The notes beneath the pieces are model-generated. The model was not told the DNA's origin, ran no database searches, and worked only from the letters and a program-made list of their open reading frames with translations. A stretch of DNA of 64,000 nt from Bradyrhizobium_A sp052115025. Its GTDB lineage: Bacteria > Pseudomonadota > Alphaproteobacteria > Rhizobiales > Xanthobacteraceae. The DNA is taken from NCBI RefSeq assembly GCF_052115025.1, contig NZ_JBFRFW010000012.1:124001-188000 (forward strand), in the 5' to 3' direction. How positions within the stretch are numbered: the stretch's first letter is position 1; each line of letters begins with the position of its first letter. Positions 43,692 to 53,300 of the stretch are shown one piece after another. Made by a program: the position numbers and the translations under genes.

Positions 43692-43784
43692 GTAACGATA
43701 GTTGCGGGCGTGGAGGGCTGCTCCAGTATGAGATACAGTTGCTACGAAGAGGGGTCCTGAAGCCGGGGAGACAATGGAGCTGCA

Positions 43785-44390
43785 ATGTTACTGATTGGGG
43801 TAAATCGGTCACCATTTACGCGGCGCGTTGCAATCACACTCAATATTTACGGTGTGCCGTTTGAGCAGCGGGCACTCTCGGGCTTCGACAATCGCACCGA
43901 GGTACGAACCAGCAATCCGCTCGGCCGCATACCGGCTCTGATACTTGATAACGGCGAAACACTGATCGACAGCAACGCGATCATCGATCATCTCGACGAA
44001 GCATATGGTGAGGATCGGCCGTTGATACCGCGCGAGGGTGCCGATCGCCGCGCAGTGCTAAAGGTCGCCGCGATCATGATGGGAGCCTGCGAGAAGTGCC
44101 TTCATGCCGCCTACGAGCGTAACCGGCGCCCTCCCGAGAAACAGTATCAGCCATGGATTGACGACTGCTTGGCTCAGGTTAAGAACGCCCTCGTCGCTGT
44201 CGATGAGACGATTGCCCCCAACAAGCGATATGTGCTGCTGGATCGCCTCACCCAGGCAGATGTGACGGCTGTCATCGCCGAACGCCTCGCCCGTGCGCGC
44301 GGCATCGATACCGACGCGCAGACGCCGCGCCTGCGCGACTTGACCAGAAGACTCGCGGAAGAGCCCTTCTTCCACGTAACGGAGCCATGA
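43785..44390 (+). CDS. Glutathione S-transferase-like protein
   Basis: Protein of 201 aa with an N-terminal thioredoxin-like GST domain (1-77): GVNRSPFTRRVAITLNIYGV with a possible catalytic Ser/Thr near residue 9, NPLGRIPALIL with the cis-Pro and ETLIDSNAIIDHLDE for glutathione binding, followed by a helical C-terminal domain. The gene has lower GC than its neighbours, hinting at a different origin. Substrate unknown. Confidence 0.87.
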   Translation: MLLIGVNRSPFTRRVAITLNIYGVPFEQRALSGFDNRTEVRTSNPLGRIPALILDNGETLIDSNAIIDHLDEAYGEDRPLIPREGADRRAVLKVAAIMMGACEKCLHAAYERNRRPPEKQYQPWIDDCLAQVKNALVAVDETIAPNKRYVLLDRLTQADVTAVIAERLARARGIDTDAQTPRLRDLTRRLAEEPFFHVTEP

Positions 44391-44449
44391 CCCCCGCGGT
44401 GAACATGATACAAAATCTCGTTCACCGCAGACCCTTAGTCCACTTAACC

Positions 44450-44935
44450 CTACAGCCTTACCAGGTAAGCCTGCTCCCCGCTGAGCACGAGTTCGCCGCG
44501 CTGGTTGTGCACGGTGGCTGACAGCGTCAGCACCGCGGTGGTGCGCTGCGGCTTCACACTGGCGACCGTCAGCGCCGGATAGAGCGTGTCGCCGGCATAG
44601 ACGCCTTTGTGGAACTGCGACGACTGGCTGATGAAGCCGACCAGCGCCTCGCCAATGACATGGGGAAACAGCCCGGCGCCGGCGGCGGTGAAACACAGCA
44701 CCTGCAGGCCATGGGCGAGCAGGCCGGGATGGCCCTGGCGGCGGCAATATTCGACGTCGTAGTGGATGGGGTGGTTGTCGCCGGACACCACCTGGAAGGC
44801 GGCGAAGTTCGCTTCCGTCACGGTGCGGCTCGGCAGGCGGAACACCTCGCCGACGGCGAGGTCCCGCACCGGCCGCGTCGGCACCACGCGATGGGCCTGC
44901 GGATCGAACGGCGCGGCGGTGGCATGATCAGTCAT
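44450..44935 (-). CDS. MaoC-like hotdog-fold dehydratase
   Basis: Protein of 161 aa, (R)-specific enoyl-CoA hydratase type. The hydratase-2 motif is FQVVSGDNHPIHYDVEYCRRQG with the catalytic Asp/His pair, followed by LLAHGLQVL. Its ATG overlaps the stop of the binding-protein gene by 4 bp, and it ends the operon ACAD - binding protein - MaoC. Start ATG 44935 after AGAGGAGA. Confidence 0.9.
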   Translation of the reverse strand: MTDHATAAPFDPQAHRVVPTRPVRDLAVGEVFRLPSRTVTEANFAAFQVVSGDNHPIHYDVEYCRRQGHPGLLAHGLQVLCFTAAGAGLFPHVIGEALVGFISQSSQFHKGVYAGDTLYPALTVASVKPQRTTAVLTLSATVHNQRGELVLSGEQAYLVRL

Positions 44936-46170
44936 TTCGTCTCCTCTTTGGCGAGCTCGCAACCGCCCTCGGCCAGCGGCCGCCAGGCGTCCTCCGGCGC
45001 GATGGTCGCGATTACCTTCTCATAGTCCCACGGCCCCTTCGACTCCGCGGGGGTCTTGACCTGCACAAGGTACATGTTGCGCAGCACCTGGCCGTCGGCC
45101 CTGATCCGCGCATTCTGCGACATGAAGTCGTCGACCGGAAGCTTGCGCATCGCCGCGGCGACCGCATCGGCGTCATCGGTGCCCGCCGCCTGCACGGCTT
45201 TGAGGTAGTGCATCACGCCGCTATAGACGCCGGCCTGGATCATGGTCGGCGCCTGCCCGCGCCGCCGCGCCATGAAGCGCTCGCCGAATGCCCGCGTCGC
45301 CGCGCTCTGCGTCCAGGAGAACGAGGTGGCGTAGATGATACCCTGCGCCGCCTGCAGGCCGAGGGAATGCACGTCGGTGATCAGCATCAAGAGCGCGGCG
45401 ATGCGCTGGTCGGCGCTCTTGCCGATGCCGAACTCGGCCGCCTGCTTCAGGCTGTTGACGGTGTCGCCGCCGGCATTGGCGAGCGCGATCACCTTGGCCC
45501 TGGAGTTCTGCGCCTGCAGCAGGAACGACGACAGGTCGGAGGCGCCGAGCGGATGGCGCACCGCGCCGAGCACCTTGCCGCCCGCCCTCGCGACGAAGCC
45601 GGAAGCGTCGCGCTCCAGCGCATGGCCGAAGGCATAGTCCGCGGTCAGGAAGAACCAGGTGTCCTCCTTCTGCTTGAGCAGCGCCTTGGTGACGGCGGAG
45701 GCCTCCGCATAGGTGCTGTAGGTGAAGTGGAAGCCATAAGGCGAGCACTGCTTGCCGGTGAGGTCCGAACTGCCCGGCCCCGAGATCAGAAAGATGCGCT
45801 TCTTGTCGCGCACGATGCCCTGGATCGCGAGCGCGGTGGCGGAATTGCCGCCGTCGGCGATGGCGTCGACGCCGCCCTCGTCGATCCAGCGCCGTGTGAT
45901 CACCGAGGCGATGTCAGGCTTGTTCTGGTGGTCGGCGGCGACGATCTCGATCTTTTTGCCGAGCACCGTCGGGCCAAAATCCTCGACCGCGAGCCGCGCC
46001 GCCTCGACGGCGCCCTCGCCGCCGAGATCGGAATACAGCCCGGACATGTCGTTGATGACGCCGATGCGCACCACATCGCCGGACACCTGCGCCGCGGCCG
46101 GCGCGGCGGCGAAGCCGGCAAGCATGCCGAGCAGTGCTGCCAACCGCAGCCGGCCGGATGCGCGCGTCAT
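44932..46170 (-). CDS. Branched-chain amino-acid-type ABC binding protein
   Basis: Periplasmic ligand-binding protein of 412 aa, LivJ/LivK class. Signal peptide to about residue 27 (LRLAALLGMLAGFAAAPAAAQ), then VVRIGVINDMSGLYSDLGGEG and KKIEIVAADHQNKPD typical of the Peripla_BP_6 fold. Start ATG 46170, nine bases after GGGAGA. No permease or ATPase gene is adjacent, so it serves a transporter coded elsewhere or has a sensing role. Neighbours suggest an organic acid or aromatic acid ligand. Confidence 0.9.
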   Translation of the reverse strand: MTRASGRLRLAALLGMLAGFAAAPAAAQVSGDVVRIGVINDMSGLYSDLGGEGAVEAARLAVEDFGPTVLGKKIEIVAADHQNKPDIASVITRRWIDEGGVDAIADGGNSATALAIQGIVRDKKRIFLISGPGSSDLTGKQCSPYGFHFTYSTYAEASAVTKALLKQKEDTWFFLTADYAFGHALERDASGFVARAGGKVLGAVRHPLGASDLSSFLLQAQNSRAKVIALANAGGDTVNSLKQAAEFGIGKSADQRIAALLMLITDVHSLGLQAAQGIIYATSFSWTQSAATRAFGERFMARRRGQAPTMIQAGVYSGVMHYLKAVQAAGTDDADAVAAAMRKLPVDDFMSQNARIRADGQVLRNMYLVQVKTPAESKGPWDYEKVIATIAPEDAWRPLAEGGCELAKEETK

Positions 46171-46202
46171 GGGCTCTCCCTTTTCGTTCACGACCGTCAT
46201 CG

Positions 46203-47990
46203 TCACGCCTCCAGCAGCTTTGCGACCTGCGCGGCAGTTGCCGGCGCGTCATCCAGCACCAGCGCGATGGCGCCCTGCTCCCAGCGATCGTCCGGCAGCG
46301 CCAGCGGGTCACGCGGCGACAGGCGATGCTCCAGCACGAAGCGCGCCAGCAGCGCGCGCCGCGGATCGACGCCGGGACGGCTGCCCTCCCATGCCAGCAG
46401 CACCGCCGAGGTGGCGTGATAGAGCGCGCTCGCGGCCAGCCGCACCGCGGTCTGCGACGCGGGATCGCGCGCCACCTGCTCCGCGAACGCGATCGCTTGC
46501 TCGAACGCGGTGTGCAGGCGCTGGCGGAACGCCGCCGGCAGCGCGGTGGCCTCATCGAGGCGCGCCGCGAGCGTCCGCCGCAGCACGGCTTGCGCGCCGC
46601 TCCTGCCGACCGCGCGACTGACGATGTCCTGCGCGTTGATGTTGCTGGTGCCTTCCCACAGCACGCCGATATGGGCGTCGCGCACCAGGCGCGCATGCAC
46701 CCATTCCTCGATGTAGCCGTTGCCGCCGCGTATCTCCATGGCGCCGGTGGCGACCGGAATGTTGTCGCGGCAGGCGCGGTATTTCAGCAGCGGCGTCAGG
46801 ATGCGCACGAGGTCGGCGGCGTCGTTGCCCCCGGCATGGGCCGCGTCCATCGCGCTCGCCGCCAGCATCGCCACCGACAGCGCCTGCTCGGCCGGCACGA
46901 TCAGCTTCATGAGCTGGCGCCGCAGCAGCGGATGATCGATGATGGTCTTGCCGAAGGCGACACGACCGCGCGCGCAGGCCAGCGCCTCGTTGACACAGCG
47001 CCGCATCATCGCCGCCGCCCGCACGCCGTGCGACAGCCGCGACAGGTTGACCTGCTCCATCATCTGCTTGAGGCCGCGGTCCGGCGCGCCGACGAGGTAG
47101 GCGACCGCGTTGTCGAGGCGGATCTCGCCGCTCGCCATCGAGCGGGTGCCGAGCTTGTCCTTGAGGCGCACGATGCGGTAGCTGTTGCGCCGGCCATCCT
47201 CGAGGCGGCGCGGCAGCGCGAACAGCGCAAGGCCGGCGGTGCCGGCGGGCGCGCCCTCCGGCCGCGCCAGCAGCAGCGCGACGTCGGCATCGGCATGGGA
47301 GCAGAACCACTTGTCGCCGCTGAGCCGCCAGACGTCGCCGTCGCGGCGCGCCACGGTCTCGATCGCGCCGACATCGGATCCGCCGGCGCGCTCGGTCATG
47401 AACTGCGTGCCCTTCCACAGCGTCGCCATGTCGGCCGACAGCATCTTCGGCAGCAGATAGGCCTGCAGCTCCGCGCTCGCGAACTTGCGGATGAGATGGA
47501 TCGAGGTGTCGCTGACGCTGATCGGACACATCAGCCCGAACTCGGCCTGCACGAACAGGTACTGGAAGGCGTATTTCGCAACCACCGGCAACGGCCGGTC
47601 CATGCCGAGCACGCCGGCGCGATGGGTCATGGCGTGGAACTGGAAATCGCCGAACGCGATCGCCTCCATCTCGCGGTAGGCGGGATGATAGTCGATCCAG
47701 TCCTCGTCGCGGCCGAAGCGGTCGCGGGGGTTGAGCACCGGCGCATGGCGGTCGGCGGCGCGCGCCAGTTCGTCGAGCCGGCCGCCGGCAAGCGCGCCGA
47801 GGCGATGGAAGTGCGGTTCCAGATGGCTGACATCATCGGCCGGCAGATAGAGCCGCAGCAGGTCGCGCACGCCGCGATCGATGGCGTAGAAGTTGAGCCC
47901 GCTACAATCCGGCGCGACATGGCGCGCGGCATCAGCCTGCGGAACGGGCGCGGCATCGGCCGGCCGCGGGGAATGGGGGCGTCCATGCAT
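46203..47990 (-). CDS. AidB-like acyl-CoA dehydrogenase
   Basis: Flavoprotein of 595 aa. Features of the AidB subgroup: long N-terminal part, FGLMCPISVSDTSIHLIRKF, TERAGGSDVGAIETVARRDG, GDKWFCSHADADVALLLARPEG and GGNGYIEEWVHARLVRDAHI near the C-terminus, which includes the usual acyl-CoA dehydrogenase ARIFRIYEG-like segment IGVLWEGTSNI. AidB binds FAD and DNA in E. coli, but in catabolic clusters such enzymes oxidise acyl-CoA. Start ATG 47990 after GAGGAA. First gene of the three-gene operon opposite an IclR gene. Confidence 0.9.
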   Translation of the reverse strand: MHGRPHSPRPADAAPVPQADAARHVAPDCSGLNFYAIDRGVRDLLRLYLPADDVSHLEPHFHRLGALAGGRLDELARAADRHAPVLNPRDRFGRDEDWIDYHPAYREMEAIAFGDFQFHAMTHRAGVLGMDRPLPVVAKYAFQYLFVQAEFGLMCPISVSDTSIHLIRKFASAELQAYLLPKMLSADMATLWKGTQFMTERAGGSDVGAIETVARRDGDVWRLSGDKWFCSHADADVALLLARPEGAPAGTAGLALFALPRRLEDGRRNSYRIVRLKDKLGTRSMASGEIRLDNAVAYLVGAPDRGLKQMMEQVNLSRLSHGVRAAAMMRRCVNEALACARGRVAFGKTIIDHPLLRRQLMKLIVPAEQALSVAMLAASAMDAAHAGGNDAADLVRILTPLLKYRACRDNIPVATGAMEIRGGNGYIEEWVHARLVRDAHIGVLWEGTSNINAQDIVSRAVGRSGAQAVLRRTLAARLDEATALPAAFRQRLHTAFEQAIAFAEQVARDPASQTAVRLAASALYHATSAVLLAWEGSRPGVDPRRALLARFVLEHRLSPRDPLALPDDRWEQGAIALVLDDAPATAAQVAKLLEA

Positions 47991-48301
47991 GGCGTGTTCC
48001 TCCGTGCGGTCGGCCGCGTGTGATTGGGAGCGGAACGGCCTGACCGGCCGGCATGCCGCGACGCGGGCGTGCCGTGGCCGGAGCATTTCGGAGCCGCCCC
48101 CGCCTTGTCCAGCGTGCCGCGCCGCACCGCCAAAAGATTTCAGATACGTGAAAGGAAATCCGGGCACAGGCCGGATCACAGGGCCATGCATCGCCCGCAG
48201 GCTCGCCGCCATTGACGATCGCGCCCGCACCGGCCCACACTCCGGCGCACAACAGGGCGACACGCAATCGCCCGCATCCGCATGGGATTGGGAACGCCGG
48301 G
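47991..48301. other. Divergent intergenic region ACAD / iclR
   Basis: 311 bp, presumably with the promoters and IclR binding site of both operons. No strong palindrome picked out by eye. Confidence 0.4.
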
Positions 48302-49255
48302 ATGACGGGAGCCCGCTCAGACGTACCGCGCTCGGACGCGCCGCGGCCGCAGCGCCGCGGCCGCCGGCGCATCGCCGCCGAACGGATCTGGGCGCGGGTC
48401 GACGATCCCACCGCCACGGTGATCGAAGCCAACCGCTGCGACGATTCCTTCCGCGCCGCCGACGCCGGGCCGGAACCGGCGACGGTGAAATCGGCGCATC
48501 GCGTGCTGCGCATCTTCGAATACTTCGCCGAGATCCAGCGACCGGCGTCGATGACCGAGATCGCGCGCCGGCTCAGCTATCCGCCGTCGAGCACCTCGGT
48601 GCTGCTGAAATGCCTGGTCGACCTCGGCTATCTCGACAACGATCGCAGCACCCGCACCTATGTGCCATCCGCACGCATCGCGCTGGTCGGCGGCTGGCTG
48701 CGCGAGCGCATCCTGCCGGGCGGTAACCTCGAAACCATCGTCCGCGAGCTCAACGCCGCCACCGGCCTCACCACCTTCGTCGCCAGCCGCAACGGGCTCT
48801 ACAGCCAGTACATCAACGTGGTGCAGGGCACGACGCCGGTGCGCTACTATCTCGAGCCCGGGGGCCTGCGCCTGCTGACGCGCTCGACGCCCGGCCGCGT
48901 GCTGCTCAGCCTGATGGACGACGACGAGGTGCGGCGCATCATGCATCGCATCGCCGCCGACGGCCTCGCCACGCCGCCGATGCGCTTCGCCGAGCTGCAA
49001 CCGGCGCTGGCGGCGATCCGCGCCCAGGGCTTCGCCTACACCCGCGACATCGGCACGCCCGGGCTCAGCACCATCGCCATGCAGCTCACGCCGGCCGGCC
49101 GCACGCCGGCGCTGGCGATCGCGGTGGCCGGCGCCAGTGCCGCGATCGAGGCCGAGGCGCGCGGCATCATCCGCCGCATGCGCGACCTGATCGCGCGCGA
49201 AGCCCCGGGCGCGCTGCCCGCCATCGATCCGGACGCGCCGCCGCACGCGACCTGA
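48302..49255 (+). CDS. IclR-family regulator
   Basis: Regulator of 317 aa. After an unusual basic N-terminal extension of about 60 residues comes the winged helix (KSAHRVLRIFEYFAEIQRPASMTEIARRLSYPPSSTSVLLKCL) and an IclR effector domain (about 140-300). It lies between two catabolic units: divergent ACAD-SBP-MaoC and co-directional CoA-transferase, and probably controls both in response to a pathway acid. Confidence 0.92.
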   Translation: MTGARSDVPRSDAPRPQRRGRRRIAAERIWARVDDPTATVIEANRCDDSFRAADAGPEPATVKSAHRVLRIFEYFAEIQRPASMTEIARRLSYPPSSTSVLLKCLVDLGYLDNDRSTRTYVPSARIALVGGWLRERILPGGNLETIVRELNAATGLTTFVASRNGLYSQYINVVQGTTPVRYYLEPGGLRLLTRSTPGRVLLSLMDDDEVRRIMHRIAADGLATPPMRFAELQPALAAIRAQGFAYTRDIGTPGLSTIAMQLTPAGRTPALAIAVAGASAAIEAEARGIIRRMRDLIAREAPGALPAIDPDAPPHAT

Positions 49256-49301
49256 TGCCTCACCTCGCCTCATCCCCCACACCTCCCAGGAAGGACATGA
49301 C

Positions 49302-50453
49302 ATGCTGCTCAACGGCCTGCGGGTGATCGAGCTCGGCCAGGCGCTGGCCGCGCCGTTCGCCGCCGAGATCCTCGCCGACCTCGGCGCCGACGTCATCAAG
49401 GCCGAGAAGCCGGACGGCGGCGACGACGCGCGCCACTGGGGCCCGCCATTCTGGCACGACGACGCCGCGCTGTTTCATCAGATGAACCGCAACAAGCGCA
49501 CGCTCGCGGTCGACCTCAAGGACGATGCCGCGCGCGGCGGCTTCATCGCCCTGATCGGCAGCGCCGACGTGTTCCTGCACAACCTGCGCCCGGGCGTCGC
49601 CGACGCGATGGGGATCGGCGCCGCTGATATGCGCGCGCGCTTTCCCCGCCTGATCTATGGCGAGCTCGGCGCCTTCGGCCATCGTGGACCACTGCGCGAG
49701 CGGCCGGGTTATGAGCTATTGCTGCAGGCGTTCGGCGGGCTGATGAGCATCACCGGCGAGTCCGGCGGATCGCCGGTGCGCTGCGGCCCCTCGCTGGTCG
49801 ATCTCGGCACCGGCATGTGGGCGGCGATCGGCGTGCTCGCGGCGGTGATCGAGCGCGCCCGCACCGGCCAGGGCCGGCTGATCCAGGCGTCACTGCTGGA
49901 GACCGCGCTGTGCTGGGGTGGCATCCATGCCGCCAATTATCTCGCGTCCGGCGTGGCGCCCAGGCCGGAGGGCGCGAGCCACCCGTCGCTGTTTCCCTAT
50001 GGCGCGTTCCAGACCCGCAGCGGCCCGCTGATCATCGGCGCCGGCAACGACCGCCTGTTCGCCAAGCTGGCGCGCGTGCTCGGTCATCCTGAGTGGGCCA
50101 GTGACGAGCGCTTCAGCACCAACCAGGCGCGGGTGCGCCATCGCCCGCTGCTCAACGACATGATCACCGCCGGCCTTGCCGCCGACGATGCCGCCGTCTG
50201 GGCGGAGCGGCTGGAGGCCGCGGGCGTGCCCTGCGCGCCGATCCAGAGCATTCCGCAGGCGCTGGCGCATCCGCAGACCGCGGCGCTCGGCCTGCTGCAG
50301 CGTCCCGACGCGAACACCCCGGTCGAGCTGATCGGCCTGCCGCTGTCGTTCGACGGCGTCCGCCCCGCCATCCGCCGGCCGGCCCCGCGCCGCGAAGCGG
50401 CCGGTGCGGCCGTGATCGCCGGATTGTCGATCGACGAGGCGTGGGAAAGGTGA
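49302..50453 (+). CDS. CaiB/BaiF-type (class III) CoA-transferase
   Basis: Enzyme of 383 aa that moves CoA between carboxylic acids. RVIELGQALAAPFAAEILADLGADVIKAEKPDGGD is the family N-terminus; D167 in SLVDLGTGMWAA matches the Asp that forms the enzyme-acyl anhydride. GGAAGGACA precedes the ATG. Likely activates the acid later oxidised by the AidB-like dehydrogenase and hydrated by MaoC. Confidence 0.93.
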   Translation: MLLNGLRVIELGQALAAPFAAEILADLGADVIKAEKPDGGDDARHWGPPFWHDDAALFHQMNRNKRTLAVDLKDDAARGGFIALIGSADVFLHNLRPGVADAMGIGAADMRARFPRLIYGELGAFGHRGPLRERPGYELLLQAFGGLMSITGESGGSPVRCGPSLVDLGTGMWAAIGVLAAVIERARTGQGRLIQASLLETALCWGGIHAANYLASGVAPRPEGASHPSLFPYGAFQTRSGPLIIGAGNDRLFAKLARVLGHPEWASDERFSTNQARVRHRPLLNDMITAGLAADDAAVWAERLEAAGVPCAPIQSIPQALAHPQTAALGLLQRPDANTPVELIGLPLSFDGVRPAIRRPAPRREAAGAAVIAGLSIDEAWER

Positions 50454-50642
50454 TGCCCGCCGATCCGAAACAAGCCCGGGCTGTCCGATTACCGCTCAGT
50501 GCCAGCCGTACGCACCGCGTCATGCGCAGGCTCGATCTGCGGCTGCCCGCTTGCCCTGCGAAAGCAATCGCCTTTTGAATGGCCTAAACGGGTTGACGGT
50601 AGCCGCCGTCTGAGACACGCGGCGCTCCCTTATTTTCCAGCG

Positions 50643-50840
50643 TCATGGCTTCCCCCTATCGCGCTCCCGCGATCGCGGCCGCTCCCGGGCTGCGCCGAGA
50701 TGCTCGACCAGCACGAGCAGCGCTTCGCGCACGGCGCTGCTGTCGAGGGTCGAGAACGCCTGGACAAGGCGCAGCGACTGTTCGGTCTTTGCCGTGTCGT
50801 CGCTGTGCCGCTCGTTATCCCGCCGACTGGATGCCATCAT
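50643..50840 (-). CDS. Small helical protein coupled to the cupin gene, 65 aa
   Basis: ATG at 50840 overlaps the cupin stop in an ATGA arrangement, after GGGGAGG. The sequence TEQSLRLVQAFSTLDSSAVR and the following ALLVLVEHLGA resembles the helical C-terminal tail seen after XRE DNA-binding domains in rhizobia, but no DNA-binding domain is present here. Last gene of the sugar-type ABC operon. Confidence 0.6.
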   Translation of the reverse strand: MMASSRRDNERHSDDTAKTEQSLRLVQAFSTLDSSAVREALLVLVEHLGAARERPRSRERDRGKP

Positions 50841-51490
50841 GCCTCCCCGCCTTCGCGCCCTGCCCTGATGGTGGCAATGGCCGCAGATGGACTCAGTTCC
50901 GCCCGTTCCCCTTGCCGCGGCGCCGCGGTGCCGGCGATACGGCGCTGGCCGGCGGCGATGCGCAACTGGATCGCCTCCGACCACACCACGTTGCCGGGAT
51001 CGCGGCCGCCGAGGATCGACAGCAGCAGCGCTGGCTGGTCGCTGAGATTCACGAACGAGCGCATCACCCCAGGCGGGCAGCAAATCCCGTCGAGGTAATC
51101 GAGTTCGACGCTATCGCCCCCGTCGGTGCCCCACGACACCCGCCAACGGCCGGTGAGGCAAATGAAGGTCTCTTCGGTATCATGAGAGTGCAGCGCCGCG
51201 CCGTTGCCGGGTTCGGCGCGGATGAAATCGATATGATAATTCTCCGCCCTCTCGACCTTGTGCCGGAGATCCTGCTCGGCGGTGCCGCGGCCGAGCGCGC
51301 CGAGCAGCGTGCGGCTGTGCCCGGGAATCGCCGCGTCGATGAAGGCGAGATCGTTCGAGGGCAGCTCGCCGAAGCGAAACACGCAGTTCAGCATCTCGTC
51401 ACGCGAGATCATTCGCGAGCGGCCGAACCAGGCGCCGATGGCCGTGTTGTAGGTCACCGCAAGCTCCTTGCGATCGCCCTTGATATTCAT
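50837..51490 (-). CDS. Cupin-domain protein
   Basis: Protein of 217 aa. The cupin core is HIDFIRAEPGNGAALHSHDTEETFICLTGRWRVSW with two His and a Glu as metal ligands, then DYLDGICCPPGVMRSFVN. Start ATG 51490 after GAGAGGA (an in-frame TTG is one codon earlier). In the operon of a sugar-type transporter it may be a sugar isomerase, lactone-handling or sensing protein. Confidence 0.83.
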   Translation of the reverse strand: MNIKGDRKELAVTYNTAIGAWFGRSRMISRDEMLNCVFRFGELPSNDLAFIDAAIPGHSRTLLGALGRGTAEQDLRHKVERAENYHIDFIRAEPGNGAALHSHDTEETFICLTGRWRVSWGTDGGDSVELDYLDGICCPPGVMRSFVNLSDQPALLLSILGGRDPGNVVWSEAIQLRIAAGQRRIAGTAAPRQGERAELSPSAAIATIRAGREGGEA

Positions 51491-51527
51491 CAATCCTCTC
51501 TCCCGTCGGTTCGTGAACGTTGAGCAG

Positions 51528-52400
51528 TCATCCCTTCACCGCGCCCGCGGTCAGACCGGCGATGATCTGGCGCGCGGCGACGAAGGTGAAGATCAGCGGC
51601 GGCAGCGCCACCAGCATGCCCGCGGCCATCAGCCGGCCCCAGTCGACGCCGACGTCGGTGATGTAGAGGTAAACGCCGTAGGGCAGCGTGCGACTGGCGC
51701 GGTTGGTCAGGATCGAGGCCAGCACCAGCTCGTTCCAGCCGATGCGGAAGGTGAAGATCGCCGCAGCGGCGAGACCCGGCTTGAGCAGCGGCAGGATCAG
51801 CGTGAAGAACAGCCGGTATGGCCCGCAGCCGTCCACGGTCGCCGCCTCCTCGAGCTCGACCGGCACCTGCTCGACGAAGCCGTACAGCAGCCAGATCGTG
51901 AACGGCAGGTTCAGCGCGACATAGGAGATGACCAGCCCGGTAAGGCCGTCGAGATGGAGCGGCGTCAGGATGAAATACGCAGGGATGGCGAGCACCGCCG
52001 GCGGCACGGTGCGCAGCAGCAGCGTGCCGATGGCGAGCGAGGAGCGGCCGCGAAAGCGGAAACGCGACAGCGCATAGGCGCACATGGTGCCGAACACCAG
52101 CGTCAGCAGCGTCGCGGCGATGCTGACGATCACGCTGTTGGCGAGATAGCCGAGGAAACGGCCCTCGAGCACGCTGCGATAGTTTTCCAGCGTCGGCACC
52201 GCGAGGAAGGTGAAGTCGCCGAAGGTCTGGCTCTGGGTCTTGAGCGAGGTCGACAGCATCACCAGGATCGGCAGCACCGAGAACGCGGCGAGCAGCGCCA
52301 GCACAGCGAAGCGCAGCGTGTCGCCAGGGCGCGGCACGGTGAACCGCGCCACGGGCGCATCGAGACCAGCAGGCAGTTCGCGGACGGCGGCGTCCTGCAT
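51528..52400 (-). CDS. Carbohydrate ABC permease, MalG type
   Basis: Inner-membrane permease of 290 aa with six helices and the EAA loop EEAATVDGCGPYRLFFTLILPLLKP of the MalFG family, CUT1 type. It starts 1 bp after the stop of its MalF-type partner. Confidence 0.93.
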   Translation of the reverse strand: MQDAAVRELPAGLDAPVARFTVPRPGDTLRFAVLALLAAFSVLPILVMLSTSLKTQSQTFGDFTFLAVPTLENYRSVLEGRFLGYLANSVIVSIAATLLTLVFGTMCAYALSRFRFRGRSSLAIGTLLLRTVPPAVLAIPAYFILTPLHLDGLTGLVISYVALNLPFTIWLLYGFVEQVPVELEEAATVDGCGPYRLFFTLILPLLKPGLAAAAIFTFRIGWNELVLASILTNRASRTLPYGVYLYITDVGVDWGRLMAAGMLVALPPLIFTFVAARQIIAGLTAGAVKG

Positions 52401-52401
52401 C

Positions 52402-53292
52402 TCAGCCTCCCCTGCGCCGCATCGGATGGCGCCATGCCAGCAGCAGCGCGCTGAGCACCGTGGTCACCACCAGCAGGCACACCGACAGCGCCGCCGAATG
52501 TCCCATGCGCTGGGTGACGAACGCCGACTTGTAGATGTGCAGCGAGAACAGCTCGGTCGCGAGCCCCGGCCCGCCGTTGGTCAGGGCGTAGACCACCTCC
52601 AGCCCGCGCAGCGCATCGATCAGCCGCATCAGCACGGTGATCATCAGGATCGGCATCAGCAGTGGCAGCTTGATGTAGCGGATGATCTGCAGTGGCGAGG
52701 CGCCGTCGATGCGTGCCGCCTCGACCGCGGACGGATCCAGCCCCTGCAGGCCGGCCAGCGCCAGGATGAACACGAACGGCGTGAACTGCCAGATGTCGGT
52801 GATGCACAGCGCGGCGAAGGCGAGGTCCGGCTCGGCGAGCCATGCCGGCTTCCATCCGGCGAACCCGAGCAGCGCATTGACCGGGCCGACATTGACATCG
52901 AACATGTAGCGCCAGATCAGGCCGACGCAGATCGGCGCGATCATCATCGGCAGCACGAACAGCGTGCGGAACACGCTCATGCCGCGAATCGGCTTCTCCA
53001 GCAGCAACGCCAGCGCGACGCCGAGCCCCATCTCCACGGCGACGACGACGGCCGCGAACTGCAGCGTCACCAGCATCGAGGTGCGGACCGAGGCATCCGC
53101 CAGCGCCTCGGCGAGGATCGCAAGACCACGGAACGCCTGCGGCGTCGGCGCCTCGCCGAGCCGCACCTCATAGAACGACAGCCGCACCGCCTCGACGACC
53201 GGATAGAACAGGCCGAACAGCATGATCAGCACGGCCGGCGCCGCGAACACGTACGGCGCCAGCCTGCGGTCGAAACCGAGACGCCCGAGCAT
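52402..53292 (-). CDS. Carbohydrate ABC permease, MalF type
   Basis: Inner-membrane permease of 296 aa with six helices; APYVFAAPAVLIMLFGLFYPV at the N-terminus and the EAA loop EAARIDGASPLQIIRYIKLPLL. Lies between the binding protein and the MalG-type partner. Start ATG 53292. Confidence 0.93.
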   Translation of the reverse strand: MLGRLGFDRRLAPYVFAAPAVLIMLFGLFYPVVEAVRLSFYEVRLGEAPTPQAFRGLAILAEALADASVRTSMLVTLQFAAVVVAVEMGLGVALALLLEKPIRGMSVFRTLFVLPMMIAPICVGLIWRYMFDVNVGPVNALLGFAGWKPAWLAEPDLAFAALCITDIWQFTPFVFILALAGLQGLDPSAVEAARIDGASPLQIIRYIKLPLLMPILMITVLMRLIDALRGLEVVYALTNGGPGLATELFSLHIYKSAFVTQRMGHSAALSVCLLVVTTVLSALLLAWRHPMRRRGG

Positions 53293-53300
53293 CGTCGCCC

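Noticed and set aside
46134..48023. 629-codon + frame over the ACAD gene
   Set aside because: Low-complexity shadow; no domain, and the minus-strand acyl-CoA dehydrogenase is complete.
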